Shown here: positions 1 through 11,789 of the stretch, in pieces
Layout: every line of letters begins with the position of its first letter
Numbering within the stretch: the first letter of the stretch is position 1
From: Brasenia schreberi
Taxonomy: Eukaryota; Streptophyta; Magnoliopsida; Nymphaeales; Cabombaceae
DNA length: 64,000 bases
Assembly (NCBI GenBank): GCA_036023115.1
Contig: JAYKKT010000091.1
Coordinates: forward strand, 34,295,001-34,359,000
Direction: 5' to 3'
Made by a program: the position numbers and the translations under genes
The notes under the pieces: model-generated
What the model was told of the DNA's origin: nothing
Seen by the model: only the letters and a program-made list of their open reading frames with translations
Databases searched by the model: none

Positions 1-1576
1 AAAATAAAAGGCTCTATTACAAAAGTTCCTTGAAGTTGTACCCAATAGGATCCTCCTTTTGAGACATTCAACATTAGATTCATCTTATAGTGGGTGCTGT
101 CTTTTGCAATCAATCTCATCATAGAATGTCTCTAAAAGAGCAAAAAGAATTGAAATGCCAAGTAGAATGTCAGCAATGAGGAAGAAATGCATCTCACTTT
201 TCAGTTCAACACCTACCCGTGAGAGGACGTAATATGTTGGACGTCTACAGAAGCCAACCGCTCATCTTTCTGTCCATCAATTTGGTTAGTAGATTGTTTT
301 TCACTTGGATCAATCACAAAATCAATGGTTGTGACATTCAACAACAACTAAGCCTTTTCAATACTAGATGAGGTCGGCTATGGTTTTGAAATGCATTATG
401 CATCTGAATTATAGAGGAATACCCTCACATTTATTGGGGATGCGTGCTATTTTGTTGAAGTAATTAAAATCTTAATTTTAATCTGAACGCTACTCTAAAT
501 GTCTTCTCCTCCTTGAAGAACAGGTAGTTTAGGTACAGGCATGTTATCAGGAGACTCACTAAGACAATTTCTTTTACTAAAATGACTGCGTACATTTACT
601 CCAAACGTTTGATTTGGATGTTTAAAGAACCCTCCAAAGTGTACTCAGATGACATGAAACCACTGCGTTTCTTCCATCCACCGAGTAGAATCAACATCGG
701 TGTTGTTGGGATGAAAAGATCTGTAGAAACTACAGAAAGTAACTAAACTTTGTTATGGATCATATACTGTTCCACAAGATTGCTAAAATATGGAAGCAAA
801 TAAACCAATGAAGCATTTGGTTCTACAAGTTTTTATGTGAATCACTGTTTTGGAACCTATTTTCACACACCCAAAAAACTGTTCATATTAAGGCACGGAT
901 AGTGCTCCTACATTGGAACTGATAGTATCTTCACATTTGACATGGAGTGGTTAAAGGAATTAGCAAACGACTGTTTTGGTAGGCTTAGATGATAACCTCA
1001 TGCTTCAAACCACAAGGATTCAAGACCTGCACGCTGCGGCAAATAATTCAACTCGCTCAACATGGGACACAGTTTTGCAGCTTCAACTTAGACAGACAAA
1101 CATGAAATATAGTTACAAGAACAACTTACTGCAATTTGTTGTATTTATGTAATCAATATCTCGCGTACAGCTTTGATAGAGTATGTTGATTTATCATTCA
1201 AATATGCAATTCTTCTGTGGTTCCTATTCAATAACGACTGTTGAAACAACATAGAGTAATAACCTACTTCAATGGATGTAATTGTCGTGAAATGAATTTA
1301 TTTTGATGATTTAACAACCTACCACAATTAGCAACCATCATTATAAGTTCAACAAGTAGTTCAATTATTTTGCAATGATTTAACAACTTATAATGTCAGT
1401 AAGCAGATAAGTTCCTCAACCATCAAAATAATTTCTTTATGCTTTAATTTATTGTGATAGGAAGCAACCATCAAAATAGACCTAATTTTTTTCAACCTTA
1501 CGGGCTGTCTCGTTATTCAACTTACTACTTCGATTGCTCAAGAATTCCTCTTGATGGTTTCAAATCACGCAGAAGA
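1..1576. other. AT-rich non-coding flank
   Basis: No reading frame with recognisable protein content and no RNA gene was seen. The only identifiable item is a short LINE 3' tail near 340-383, listed separately. The stretch may hold distal regulatory DNA of the peptide gene at 2217, but nothing in it can be assigned. Confidence 0.5.
340..383 (-). mobile_element. Short 3'-end remnant of an RTE-type LINE
   Basis: The plus strand shows a CAACAACAAC run followed by a degenerate match to the conserved end of the LINE copies at 21.9, 44.7, 49.6 and 50.3 kb (core 'taagccttttc', then a 'gaggtcggct' block). It reads as a severely 5'-truncated insertion on the minus strand, with its (TTG)n tail at the left edge. 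The LINE body is absent. Confidence 0.55.
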
Positions 1577-1692
1577 TTTTTATTGTTTTGATACAACTGG
1601 TGGTTGAAGCCATATGCACGCTCCGTAGTATCGAACTCATGACCTTCAACTTGTGCGTCGACACTCTACATAGATGAGCTATTGCTCGTTGT
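1577..1692 (-). mobile_element. tRNA-derived SINE, minus strand
   Basis: Read on the minus strand, this has a box A-like segment (AATAGCTCATC), about 35 bases later a box B-like segment (GAGTTCGATAC), a body ending in GTTGTATC, and an A-rich tail (AAAACAATAAAAA). The same order recurs at 5774-5876, 6958-7048 and around the MITE at 32892, so this is a dispersed Pol III-type repeat and not a functional tRNA gene. The family is inferred from the internal promoter boxes. Confidence 0.6.
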
Positions 1693-2125
1693 GCTGGAGA
1701 AGAACGTTTGCTTCACAGTTATTTGCATATTTTGGAGGTTACAATCATTAACTGCTAGGGAACTTGTCTGCAAATCTATTTGAGGGTTGCAGAACATGTT
1801 GACAAGAGCTATTTCGACGGTACTTTCTTTTCACAGTTAGACTTCGCAAATGAGTTCTCTGGATTGCTTCAATTCAATGTACGCAGTCAACAACCATCGA
1901 AATATTGTACATTTCTAACTAGTGTGTGTACCACGTATTTCTGCGTATGTGTGTGAGCTTCTCCCTCCTCTTGAATTTAATTCTCTCACGTACCCTTCCT
2001 CTTCTCTTCCTTGTCTGCGCAATCTTTGACAATTCGAATTTCCACACTGTGTGACGTGATCTTCAAGAGTGAAACAAACTGTTCGGATCGTTTGCTTCTC
2101 TCTCTTTACTTCTTCCATTCTTTGC

Positions 2126-2132
2126 TATAAAA
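2126..2132 (+). promoter_or_regulatory. Candidate TATA box of the IDA-like gene
   Basis: TATAAAA lies 85 bases upstream of the start codon at 2217. That position would put transcription initiation near 2155-2165 and leave a leader of about 55 bases, which is normal for a plant gene. No other strong TATA motif lies between it and the ATG. No transcript evidence is available. Confidence 0.5.
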
Positions 2133-2216
2133 TTATGCTTATTGAACATGACACAGCCGACTAATCCCTATTACAGGATACCGCCCACATAATTTCTCTT
2201 CATCCCTTATAACGAT

Positions 2217-2471
2217 ATGATTCATCCTCAAGTGTCACTTCGTACCCGGTTGTTGCTGTTCCTGCTGCTTCTGCCGCTCCTCGATCTTGCACTTCCCTGC
2301 ACAGCCGCCAGATATAGGATTCCGGCCTCTCCGGCGGACGACTATGTCAGCTTCGACACCAGAGTCAGTGCCGGAAGGGCCAGGTCTGCCCCAGTGTTCA
2401 ATTTCCTGCCAAAAGGCATGTACATCCCCCCGTCCGGTCCGTCGAATCGCCACAATGAGGTTGTCACTTGA
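2217..2471 (+). CDS. IDA-like (IDL) secreted peptide hormone precursor
   Basis: This is an 84-residue single-exon precursor. Residues 9-31 form a signal peptide: Arg-Thr-Arg, then a Leu-rich core, then a small-residue cleavage region CTAA. The middle (about 32-60) is variable. The C-terminus carries the family's extended PIP motif at residues 61-80 (FNFLPKG followed by MYIPPSGPSNRHN), with four residues (EVVT) after it. In the IDA/IDL family this segment is released, proline-hydroxylated and sensed by HAESA/HSL receptor kinases with SERK co-receptors to trigger cell separation. The core here is YIPPSGPSNRHN; known IDA has Pro-Ile-Pro-Pro-Ser-Ala at that place, so the Tyr before IPPS and Gly at the SAPS position mark it as IDL-like. 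Length, lack of introns and the C-terminal position of the peptide all fit the family. The first ATG was chosen because it begins directly before the signal peptide. The longer antisense frame is a shadow. No neighbouring gene helps assign a tissue. Confidence 0.88.
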   Translation: MIHPQVSLRTRLLLFLLLLPLLDLALPCTAARYRIPASPADDYVSFDTRVSAGRARSAPVFNFLPKGMYIPPSGPSNRHNEVVT

Positions 2472-2639
2472 TGCCCGCAGCATCAATCGTACCTGATTGA
2501 ATTCTGAGAAAGTCAACTCTGTAATGGTGAATTCTCTTTGTAAAGAATCTTGGTAGGACTGGTTGTCGACGTGCTCGGAAACCGAACCACAGAAGAACAA
2601 TCTGCTAGGCCCACAGAACAGATGACAAGCTTGAAGCAA

Positions 2640-5470
2640 AGAAAATTTTCAAATTAATTACTTTTTGGTTTAGTTGTTAGAGAAATGTAAATTTGTTTTG
2701 TGGGTAGTGACTTAGTTAGGTACTTGATTGGCTTCAACCTTTTATATCGTTTGCATTTGGAATGTATCGAACTCTTAATCTCAACTGCTTTCCTGTAAAA
2801 AGTTTTATAATGATAAAACTTGAAGGTCCTATCGAATCGAGCTCCTATGGAAAAGGCCCATTGCTCCTCGTGCAAAACAAGTTATGCATATGCATGAAGA
2901 CTATTTGATTGGAAGCTTAACTTCTTAATATGAGTCATCATAAAGCATGTGATGCAGCATATCTATTGAGTCAGTCTGAAAGCTCTCACACACACATATT
3001 TACTCATATCCAATTTTTCCAGTCATATCAGTGTTTAAAAAATTTTAAAATAATATGTAAAAAATAATATTTACATTCATGCTCTTAAAAAGTTTGATAA
3101 AATCCAATCTTAACAAAGTCTTTTTCGTACAATAATATATTATTGCATGATCTCTTAATCCCCCACGGTGGCTGCAACAACTCTAGATATGAAAACAATT
3201 GTTCTTTTTTTCTGAAAGGAATGTCAGAAACAATTAGTTTTCACTATAAGCTAATCGAAATTTAATAACGGTGATTTATTTTTCATTGTCGATATTGTTA
3301 TGAACTTCAGTCTTTATATATATTTATGGTTAGCTGCCTATCCTATTGAAAAATCAATTTAACCACCTCGAATGTCTTATTTTCTGGCTTTGATGCATGA
3401 GGACGTCATTTTTGGCGGACTACCCATGTCGGGTATGTACTTACTGGGCAGCATACGCATTCTCAAGTATGCCTCCCCAAGTACTTTTCAAGTTTTCAGA
3501 TTTTTGGTACATTTGGATACGTGTACCTGCATTAGATACGTTGAAGTTACGAACTAACACGTTTTTTTAGACCTTATTGTAATGGGTTAAGTCGACCCAT
3601 ATCCATATGGGTCGACTTGACTCAAAAAGCCCTTAAATCTCAAAGTTTTTTTTTTATCGTTGTATGTTATGTTAAAGTTTCAGTTTAATATCTTACATAT
3701 TAATTTTCATGTTTAATTGTGTGTTTAATATCATAAATATATAAATCTTATTTTTTTAGTGTTGTACCCATATCTTAGATTTTTTTTAATTAGCATGCCC
3801 CATACTCGTACTCGTACCAACTACTAGCACTATACCCGCAGGCAATGTAGCTTTTCGGTCAGCCAGGCATATATGTTTAGGGGAATTGCTTAGAAAAACA
3901 CCAGGTTTCTTTTGCCTTGCTTCTCTTTACTCACTCTAAAAACTTTTCATGTTTAATTGTGTGTTTAATATCATAAATATATAAATCTTATTTTTTAGTG
4001 TTGTACCCATACCTTAGATTTTTTTAAATTATCATACCCCATACTCATACTCGTACCAACTACTAGCACTATACCCGCAGGCAATGTAGGTTTTCGGTCA
4101 GCAAGGCATATATGTTTAAGGGAATTGCTTAGAAAAACACCAGGTTTCTTTAGCCTTGCTTCTCTTTACTCACTCTAAAAACTTTCTCAATTTGGCATTC
4201 ATTAAAAGAACAAATATGCCATTTGATGCAGTTAATCAAGTGGATGTAAAAGTAGCGTAAGGCAAATATTTGACAATTCAGTTGAAAAGTGAGATGGCTA
4301 TGTTAAAAAAAATCAACACCTCAGTACCAAGCGTAAATTTGCAAAAATTAAGTGGTTAAACGTAAATTTCCCTAAGAATTAAGAAAACAAAGGACTGCTC
4401 ATGGCGTCATGTAGGGGAATGAAGAAGTAAATTCTGCCTGTCAAAGTTCTTGTGGATGATGAATTTCTTGTGGAAGCTCGACTTGCCTACAATACTCCAC
4501 TTGATCGATTTGGCGCATCTTATCTGGCGATTTGATTTATCAAATAGTCTCCTTTATTAAAAGATGGTTTTCTTCTCTTAACATACTTAAGGTGAACTGG
4601 ATAATTGTTTCTCAAGAACTCATACATCAGGATGAGTTTGCTTAAGAATTCTTACGGTACTATCTCAACCCAAACACCACATTATGTGGGTATTAACAAT
4701 GAATGTGTTATCGCCAAAAATGATGATGCAATTTGGACAGCACTTGGAGGATGATTTTTTTGGTGTCAACGGAACGGGAGATAACATCATTGTTATTATA
4801 AAATCCAATTCAATTACAGTTATATTGGTATGGATCATCAAAATAACGTATCTAACTTTCGTGTCAAATGTGATTTTTAAGAGATCCGATGTCCGACACG
4901 CCTTCTAGTGTATGCTAGCTATAGCAGGTGAATTCTAAACTCAAATTTGAGTGGGAGTTGATTTTTCTTTCTCTTGTATACTCGTCTTTCTTGGTATGTT
5001 AGGTTTACTGTTCTTTCTTTCTTTTTCTTTTTTGTCGAGAGTTTACTTGTAAGATAAGACTGCCACTTAACTGTCTTTTTCAATATTGCATAACAGTACA
5101 ACATTCATACGTCTAGCAGGTGACAACTTGATATTATCAAACGGAATGGCGGCTTCAAACTATCAAATCGAAAACATCTATCATCACCTCTTATTTCGCA
5201 AAGACACAAGGATGCAAGTCCGATCATGATCCACGACACAACTTTGTGGGTTTTCAATTTCAAATATGTTTATTAATTCTCTCAAAAAAATTATACCGCT
5301 TAATTATTTACTTATATTTCTTTTATGGAGATATATTATCATTGGAAATGCATCAAATATATTAGATATTACTTGACACCAAACAACTCAATGCCCACAA
5401 AGAACTTGTTAGGTAAGAGTATGAGCCGTTCAAATATACAGAATTCATGTTTGCATACATTTCACGGGTT
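2640..5470. other. Non-coding interval with a tandem duplication
   Basis: AT-rich DNA without recognisable genes. The only clear structure is the 240-bp tandem duplication at 3704-4182. Short frames here (for example 3372-3557 and 4684-4908) lack family features. Confidence 0.5.
3704..4182. repeat. 240-bp tandem duplication, two copies
   Basis: Copy 1 begins at 3704 and copy 2 at 3944. Both run from TTTTCATGTTTAATTGTG to CACTCTAAAAAC. They differ by a few substitutions and one-base indels, so the duplication is fairly recent. No open frame spans either copy. Confidence 0.85.
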
Positions 5471-5600
5471 ACCTTTTTTGTGGTTACAAGAGGAGGACGA
5501 AGCCTAACACACACACATGCACCCTTTGGGAGTCGAACTCCCCATCAGCAGCAATGGTGCTAGAGTGTCCTGCCATTGAGCTAACGCTCTTATTTCACAG
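5471..5600 (-). mobile_element. tRNA-like SINE, minus strand
   Basis: On the minus strand the segment starts with GTTAGCTCAATGGCAGG, a good box A. About 45 bases later comes GAGTTCGACTCCC, a good box B. A body then includes TGTGTTAGGCTTCG and ends in an A-rich tail near 5476. A fragment of the same body recurs at 19624-19680. Spacing and a diverged stem argue for a tRNA-derived SINE rather than a working tRNA gene. Confidence 0.5.
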
Positions 5601-5773
5601 GTTACTTTAGTGAATACGTAATTACTGATGTGTTCCAGTGGACCCGAACCCGGCATACCCAAACCCATTTCCCCACCTTGATCGTGCATAAGAGATTTTG
5701 AGTCATTTTCAAGATATCCATTGTTGAGATTAACTAAATGTTGGCTTTTCTGAAATTTGTCTCGCCCTCGTAT

Positions 5774-5876
5774 GGAGCAATAGCTTACCTAGGCTGACTC
5801 ACAAGTTGAAGGTCATGAGTTCAATACTTGGTACATGTAGCTGACTGCGGCTTCCCGTTGTACCCAAAAACAAAAG
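5774..5876 (+). mobile_element. tRNA-derived SINE, plus strand
   Basis: Same family as 1577-1692. It has GAGCAATAGCTTACC (box A-like), GAGTTCAATAC (decayed box B), then the GTTGTACCC end and an A-rich tail. It is isolated in non-coding DNA. Confidence 0.55.
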
Positions 5877-8234
5877 TACTCGCTCCTTGATCTGACTTGA
5901 GTGGGCCTTAATCCACCAAGTAATTACTTTATTTAATAGAAAATCATTTTAATAGAAAAGTTTAAGTATGTAGTTACTTGTCAACATCTTTTCTTTTTTG
6001 TGTAATTAATTAACTTATTGTGGGGGTGAGGTGGAGTAAATGATGACCATTTGAAGGTATTCTAGGTCCTCAAGAAATGGGTTGCCTTATGGATCACATC
6101 ATTGAATTGAATCTTCATGTGGTTGTGCATATAACTGCTTCTTTCTGGACTTGGACATTCGAACCAAATCGCCGAATTCAACCCTTTTATTTAATCTTAA
6201 GGAGGACGCCTAACTCTTTGGCTTTTTAGATGTCTGCTATCTTGAGGAATCTGATTTTATACGTAAACTACAGAGGTGAAGCTCAAGGTTCTCAGCCCTT
6301 CGTACGGATTTCGGGGCATCACGGATCTACATTGAGCCGAGGCGGGCTGTTTACCTCACCTAAATTTGGAAGTTTATGAAAATAAGTGTGGCCACAGTTG
6401 AATCCGTAGGTTATAATTAGTCCATGGCTTAATTGTTGTGCTATTTTTGTGAGACCACCAAAACTTCACCTTACTAAAGAAATAATTGTTACAAAGCATA
6501 CGGTTTCAATAGTGGGGTATGATGAGAAGCCCTTATATATATTGGGATATACATACGTTACGTTCTAGAGCCGTTGGTTTCAGTGAGGTTCTGGTTTGAG
6601 TCCGGAACTGCCCAAAACCGATAATTAATATTAAATTTAAACATTAAAGAAATTTTAAAAAATTACCGAAAACAGTGGTTTTATGAAAGGTGAAACCATA
6701 ACTGAACCGGGTGGTCACCTGTTCTGGTTTCAGATTATGGCCTAGTTCTTTTCTGGTTGGAACCATCGAGCTGGTTTGGAAACAGTCATGTCTAGCTAAA
6801 CGATTCTAGATTTGATTTTGGAGTTGTTAGCCATCAATAATATGATTAAGGGATGGATTTAATCAACCCATTTTCATTACTTATGTATGTGAACCAATAT
6901 TTACTAACAGAAAGAAAGTCCAAAATAAACTCTGAGCGAGATCTCAAGTGTCTAGGGGACTCGACTCACAAGTTGAAGGTCATGATATCGACGACGTGCA
7001 TACCTGGTTTCAGCCTCCCCATTATAACAAAAGAAGAAAAAAAAGTCCAAAATCAGAATTCTAACCATCCCCTATTACTCTTCAAATTCGTCTTTAAAGA
7101 ACCTACAAGTCGATATAGTCGGTCACAAGAGCGAATGCAACCGAGTCTGGATTGTCTGGTTCAATGTCAACCTGATCAGAATCATGTCCAAGATATACAC
7201 CCAAATTGACCCACTTCAGTTTATTTCTGGTTCAGGTTCAGACATGACCAAGTTTTGGGGCCATGTGGCTACGCAAGTTAGGTATTAATCGGGTTACTTT
7301 CAAAAGATACGGCATGAACTTGTCCGATTTTTAACAGGTTTGGATTTGAATTGCAGTTTTGAGTACAAACGGTTTAAATGGGCCAAAAGTACATGGAAAA
7401 TTATAGATCCAGACATATAAAGAAAGGCATTTTATCCTTTAATTATTCAGTTTCTTATGCTTCACATTTGACGGTTCGATTTATTTTATATATTTCCATG
7501 ATAGAAATTATCAACATGTAGCAATGGCGAGTTCGTGAATGGATCAGATTCAAGAATGAGATTCAAGTTTTTTGTGTAAAAATTAAGTTGAACTTGGTTT
7601 GGGTTTGGTACAGGTATCAAAATAGCATACATTGTCTTTGATCAATTCCACTTTTGAATGGGATCCTTTGCAAAAATGTTGACCGTTAACAAAGTCTCAT
7701 GTCCTTGCATCGCGACCTACAACGGAGTCATCAATCAAAACGGGCCCTACTCAAACCCCATGGATCTGAACAATGGGTCTGGGTACAAATTCATTCATTA
7801 ATTCATGACAAGTAGGCCGCACTAAGTTACATGAGGATGATTACCCAGCCATTATCAGGCACCTGCTTTCCGTTAATCACGTAAAAAGCAGGTTTTGTGC
7901 ACCGACTCCCGCATTTGATTACGGTGAAATCTGGAACTATAGTTCCTTGTAATCAAACACTACGGGGATCTGACAACCATTTGGCAGGTTCTTGCTTTGG
8001 GTCGACCCTCCAGTGTCCTCTGTTCTTCGTGCTCAGGTACAAAGCAACAGCGGAACAGAGTTTCTGTATTGGGGTTACCGAGAATAGCCATATGTTTCCT
8101 TACATCTCTCACTTGACCATTCGAGCCAAGTGAACTGACATACCGGTTTTTCTCTCACTTTTGCAGAGTTTTCTTAATAATGTAATTTTATGATTGCAAT
8201 CACCGCCCGTTGTGTGGTTTTCTTACCTATACAA
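5877..8234. other. Non-coding interval with one SINE fragment
   Basis: A third copy of the SINE family lies at about 6958-7048 (+): ACTCACAAGTTGAAGGTC, a damaged box B, and an A-rich tail. The frames at 6853-7209 and 7897-8133 have no domain or motif I recognise and are not called as genes. Nothing else identifiable was seen. Confidence 0.45.
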
Positions 8235-11200
8235 CAATCAAACATATCTAAAACTCATGTTCGTAACATGTTTTGAGAAAATATCCTCTGTTATGCCTTT
8301 TGTCAAAGGGTCTATCAACATATCATGAGTTGACATGTATGAAATAGATATTTCCTTTCTCATGATCATATCATGAACATAGTGATATTTAACTATTATA
8401 TTTTTGCTCTTTGAGCTATCAACTCCACTCTTTATAAGAGTAATTGCTTTGTTGTCACAATAAATGACAAATGGCTACTCAACTATCTCCAACTTCAAAT
8501 CTCATATGAAGCAATTTATCCAAACGACACTCATTGCAGCCATACAACAAGTCATATACTCAACTTCTTGTGTATGCAATGTTACACAACCCTGTTTCTT
8601 ACATGTCGAAAAAATAACACCACCTCCAAATAAAAATATTTGTCCTGAGGTTAATTTGTTATCTTTGTTCATAACAAAGTCAGCATTGAGTATCCTACCA
8701 CTTACAGTTCATTTACTTGAAAACATAGTTTAAGTCTTTTGTTCCTTTCAAATATCTTAAAATCCTTTTTACAGCTATCCAATGTTATCATCCAAGATTA
8801 CTTTGATATCTACTCACAAGACCAACAGTGAAACTGATATCAGGTTTTATATACAACATAACATACATCAAGCTACCCACAGTTTGTGCAAAAGGAACGT
8901 TAGACTTATCATCTTCTTCACCGAGACAATTAGCCTTACTTAGTTTAACCCCTTTTGCAATGAGTGTAATAAGAGACTTTCATTCACCCACTTCTTGAGA
9001 GTCAATATATCTCTCCTTACTTACGCATAAGAGTTTAGATTCTCTATATCGAGAGATCTTTATACCCAGGATATAGGATGCTTCCCTCATATCATTCATT
9101 TCGAACCTTGAGTTTAACCATGACTTGGTTTTGACAATCATCTCATTGTCATTCACAGTCAACAATATGTTATCTACATATAACGATAAGATGACAAAGT
9201 GGTTCGCACTATTCCAAACATATGCACAGTGATCAAGCTCATTAGCCACAAACCCAAGTTCAAAAATGGTATTTTAAAAAGTCAAATACCATTGATAAGG
9301 TCACTGTTTCAGGCCATATAGGGATTTTCTCAACCAATATACTTTATCTTCTTTGCCTTCAACTATATATATCCTTCGGACTGCTGCATATATATGATTT
9401 CATCTAAATCTCCATTTAGAAAATATGTTTTTACATCTAACTGATGTAAGTCGAAATCATAATATACAGATATTGCCAAGATCACCCTTATGGATAAAAA
9501 TTTCACAACAAGGGGAATATATCTCAACATAATATATCATTTCTTTTTGCGAAAAACCTTTTGCAACCAACCTCACTTTAAACTTGTCAATTGAACCATC
9601 AATCTTATATTTCTTTTTCAAAATGCATTTACTGCCTATAGCTTTCCTTCCTTTTGGCAAATTAGTCAATTCTTAAACCTGATTTTTCTCAATGGCTTCA
9701 ATTTCTTCATCCATGGTTTTCCCTCAATATGTTGCTTCCGATGAATTTATAATTTGTTGATAAATCAAGTTATCAGTCAACTCATCTAAATCCACTGAAT
9801 TACATACTTCTACAAAATAAGTGATAATCTTTTAAGTAAGATTATGACCCTTGGTCTTTTATGTCCACTTAAAGTTTCAGTTGTTTTAAGAAAGTCTTTT
9901 ATGAGTTTAAATGATAATTGATCTAGGTCTATTAGATCGTCAGTATACTATCATTATTTTTCAAGATATTATTCTTAGTATCTTTTAATAATTCAATATA
10001 TCTGCTCTTAGTCTGTGGTCCTTATGATAAAATTGGTATCTCTTTAAGCTTTTAGGATATCCGATAAATATATATCTCAAGGACCTACTGTCTAGCTTAT
10101 CTCTAGACTAATCAAGGATCTTTACATGTGCAATAGATCCCTACCTCTTGAGATGACTTAGGTTGAGTTTTTTTCAAATCACATCTCATATGGTGTAGTA
10201 AATACAGTATTATATGATACTCTATTGAGTATGTATACCGTTTTACTTACAGCTTCTTCCCAAAACATCCTTGGTAGAGAAGCATCAATTAGCATTGATC
10301 TTTTCATATTTAGTAAGGTCATGTTATATCTTTTAGTTATATCATTTTGTTGAGATGTCTTGGGCATTGTATTTTGCTTTGAAATACCAAAGTCTTTACA
10401 AAATTGAAAAAAAATTGCAGAAGTATATTCACCACCTCTATCTAATCTTAAGACTTTGATTGAATGCCCCAATTGATTTTCAACTTTTTTCTTATATTCT
10501 TCAAAAGCTTTAGGTGTCTCAAATTTATGTGTAGAAGACATAAATATGTATATATCGAGTAATCATCAATAAAAGTTATAAAATAAATATTTCCATGATG
10601 TGACCTTATTCTGAAGGGTCCATATAAATCCGTGTGAATGACCTCCAACAGGGTTGTTGCCCTTGTTGTGTCTTTGGAAAAAACTTTCCTTGTCATTTTT
10701 TCTTGTATACAAGTTTCGCACTTATTGAAAGTGTTTTTCTCAAATCTCGACAGTAAGTCAAAGTTGGATAATTTCTTCAACTTTTTTAAACTTATATACC
10801 CAAACTGTTTATGTCATACATTCCCATCAACATTAAAAGTAGGGTCAATATAAGCAGAAGGATTTTCATTCTCATTAACTTTAACTTTCAGTTTGAACAG
10901 TCCATGTTATACATCAAATTCCCTAGAGAAAAATATTATATCATTTCTCCAGAGTTACCTTACTAGTAAAAACCTAACCTCAAAACCTTTCTTCACTAAG
11001 GCAGGGATCGAAACTAGATTGTGCCATAATTAATACATCAGTCAATACAATTGGTATGCCTTGTGCAAATATTTTAAAGGACTCAATACCCAGAACATCC
11101 GAGAAAAGAATGTATTATTTCTCATGTACGCCTGATATTCTCCTGGTTTGTACTCCCTTTAGATCCATTTCCACTTTTTTGGTCTTCGAGATACATCTGG

Positions 11201-11765
11201 TCGGTGCAGAGTCAATAACCAATCAGTCACCAGGCGGTCAATGTAGAGACATTCTGATATCACGCAGATTATGTCTTACTTCTCTGATTGTCCGCGTTAT
11301 GGGTTGTTTTCTCTAGTCTTCTTGTTCCAACAATCCCTTTTATACTGTCTCATCTTTCTACAGCTGAAACACTTCACTCGAGAAGCGATTTCCTATGTTT
11401 TCTTAAAAGATTGACAGCCCTTTTTGTTATTTTTGCCAAACTTTTTGTTTGGTTTATTTCTCCTTTGGTTAAGTTTGGAACTAGACCACATCTCATCTTA
11501 TATTATTAGAATTTTTTCTTTTTTGTTTTTACTCATATATTCTTACTCAATTACTAGTTTCAGTAGCAATTAAGAAAGGTTGATTTCTGACCCTAGTGTG
11601 AAGGCAGTGATGATCATGTTTTATAATGGGGGAAGATTGTTCAATATTGTGAATATTTGCATCATGTTCCAACAATCCGTGTGAATGACCTCCAACTAAG
11701 TCTCTTGTTATTACCAATATATGGTTTACATGTTCTACTACATTATCTCTTTCTTTCATTTTGAA
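8235..11765 (-). pseudogene. Decayed Ty1-copia retrotransposon
   Basis: Read right to left the copia domain order is kept. A gag-like stretch lies at 11547-11759. The GAG-pre-integrase and start of integrase lie at about 10448-10780 (CETCIQEK, then HTDLYGPF). The integrase core is at 10179-10541 (VLRLDRGGEY, FWEEAV). The reverse transcriptase start is at about 9457-9669 (LPKGRKAIGSKC, VRLVAKGF). The RT palm is at 8980-9249, where the expected YVDD reads YVDN, a damaged catalytic motif. A broken RNase H ends near 8240. Many stops and frameshifts separate these pieces. LTRs were not identified. The element cannot encode a working polyprotein. Confidence 0.85.
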
Positions 11766-11789
11766 AGAATTATATTTTTATACTAACAA

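Noticed and set aside
2235..2639. 134-codon minus-strand frame
   Set aside because: It is antisense to the IDA-like gene, whose signal peptide and PIP motif are unmistakable; the antisense product has no recognisable feature.
5521..5596. tRNA gene on the minus strand
   Set aside because: Box A and box B are good, but no full cloverleaf could be folded, and the body with A-rich tail recurs elsewhere, as for a SINE.
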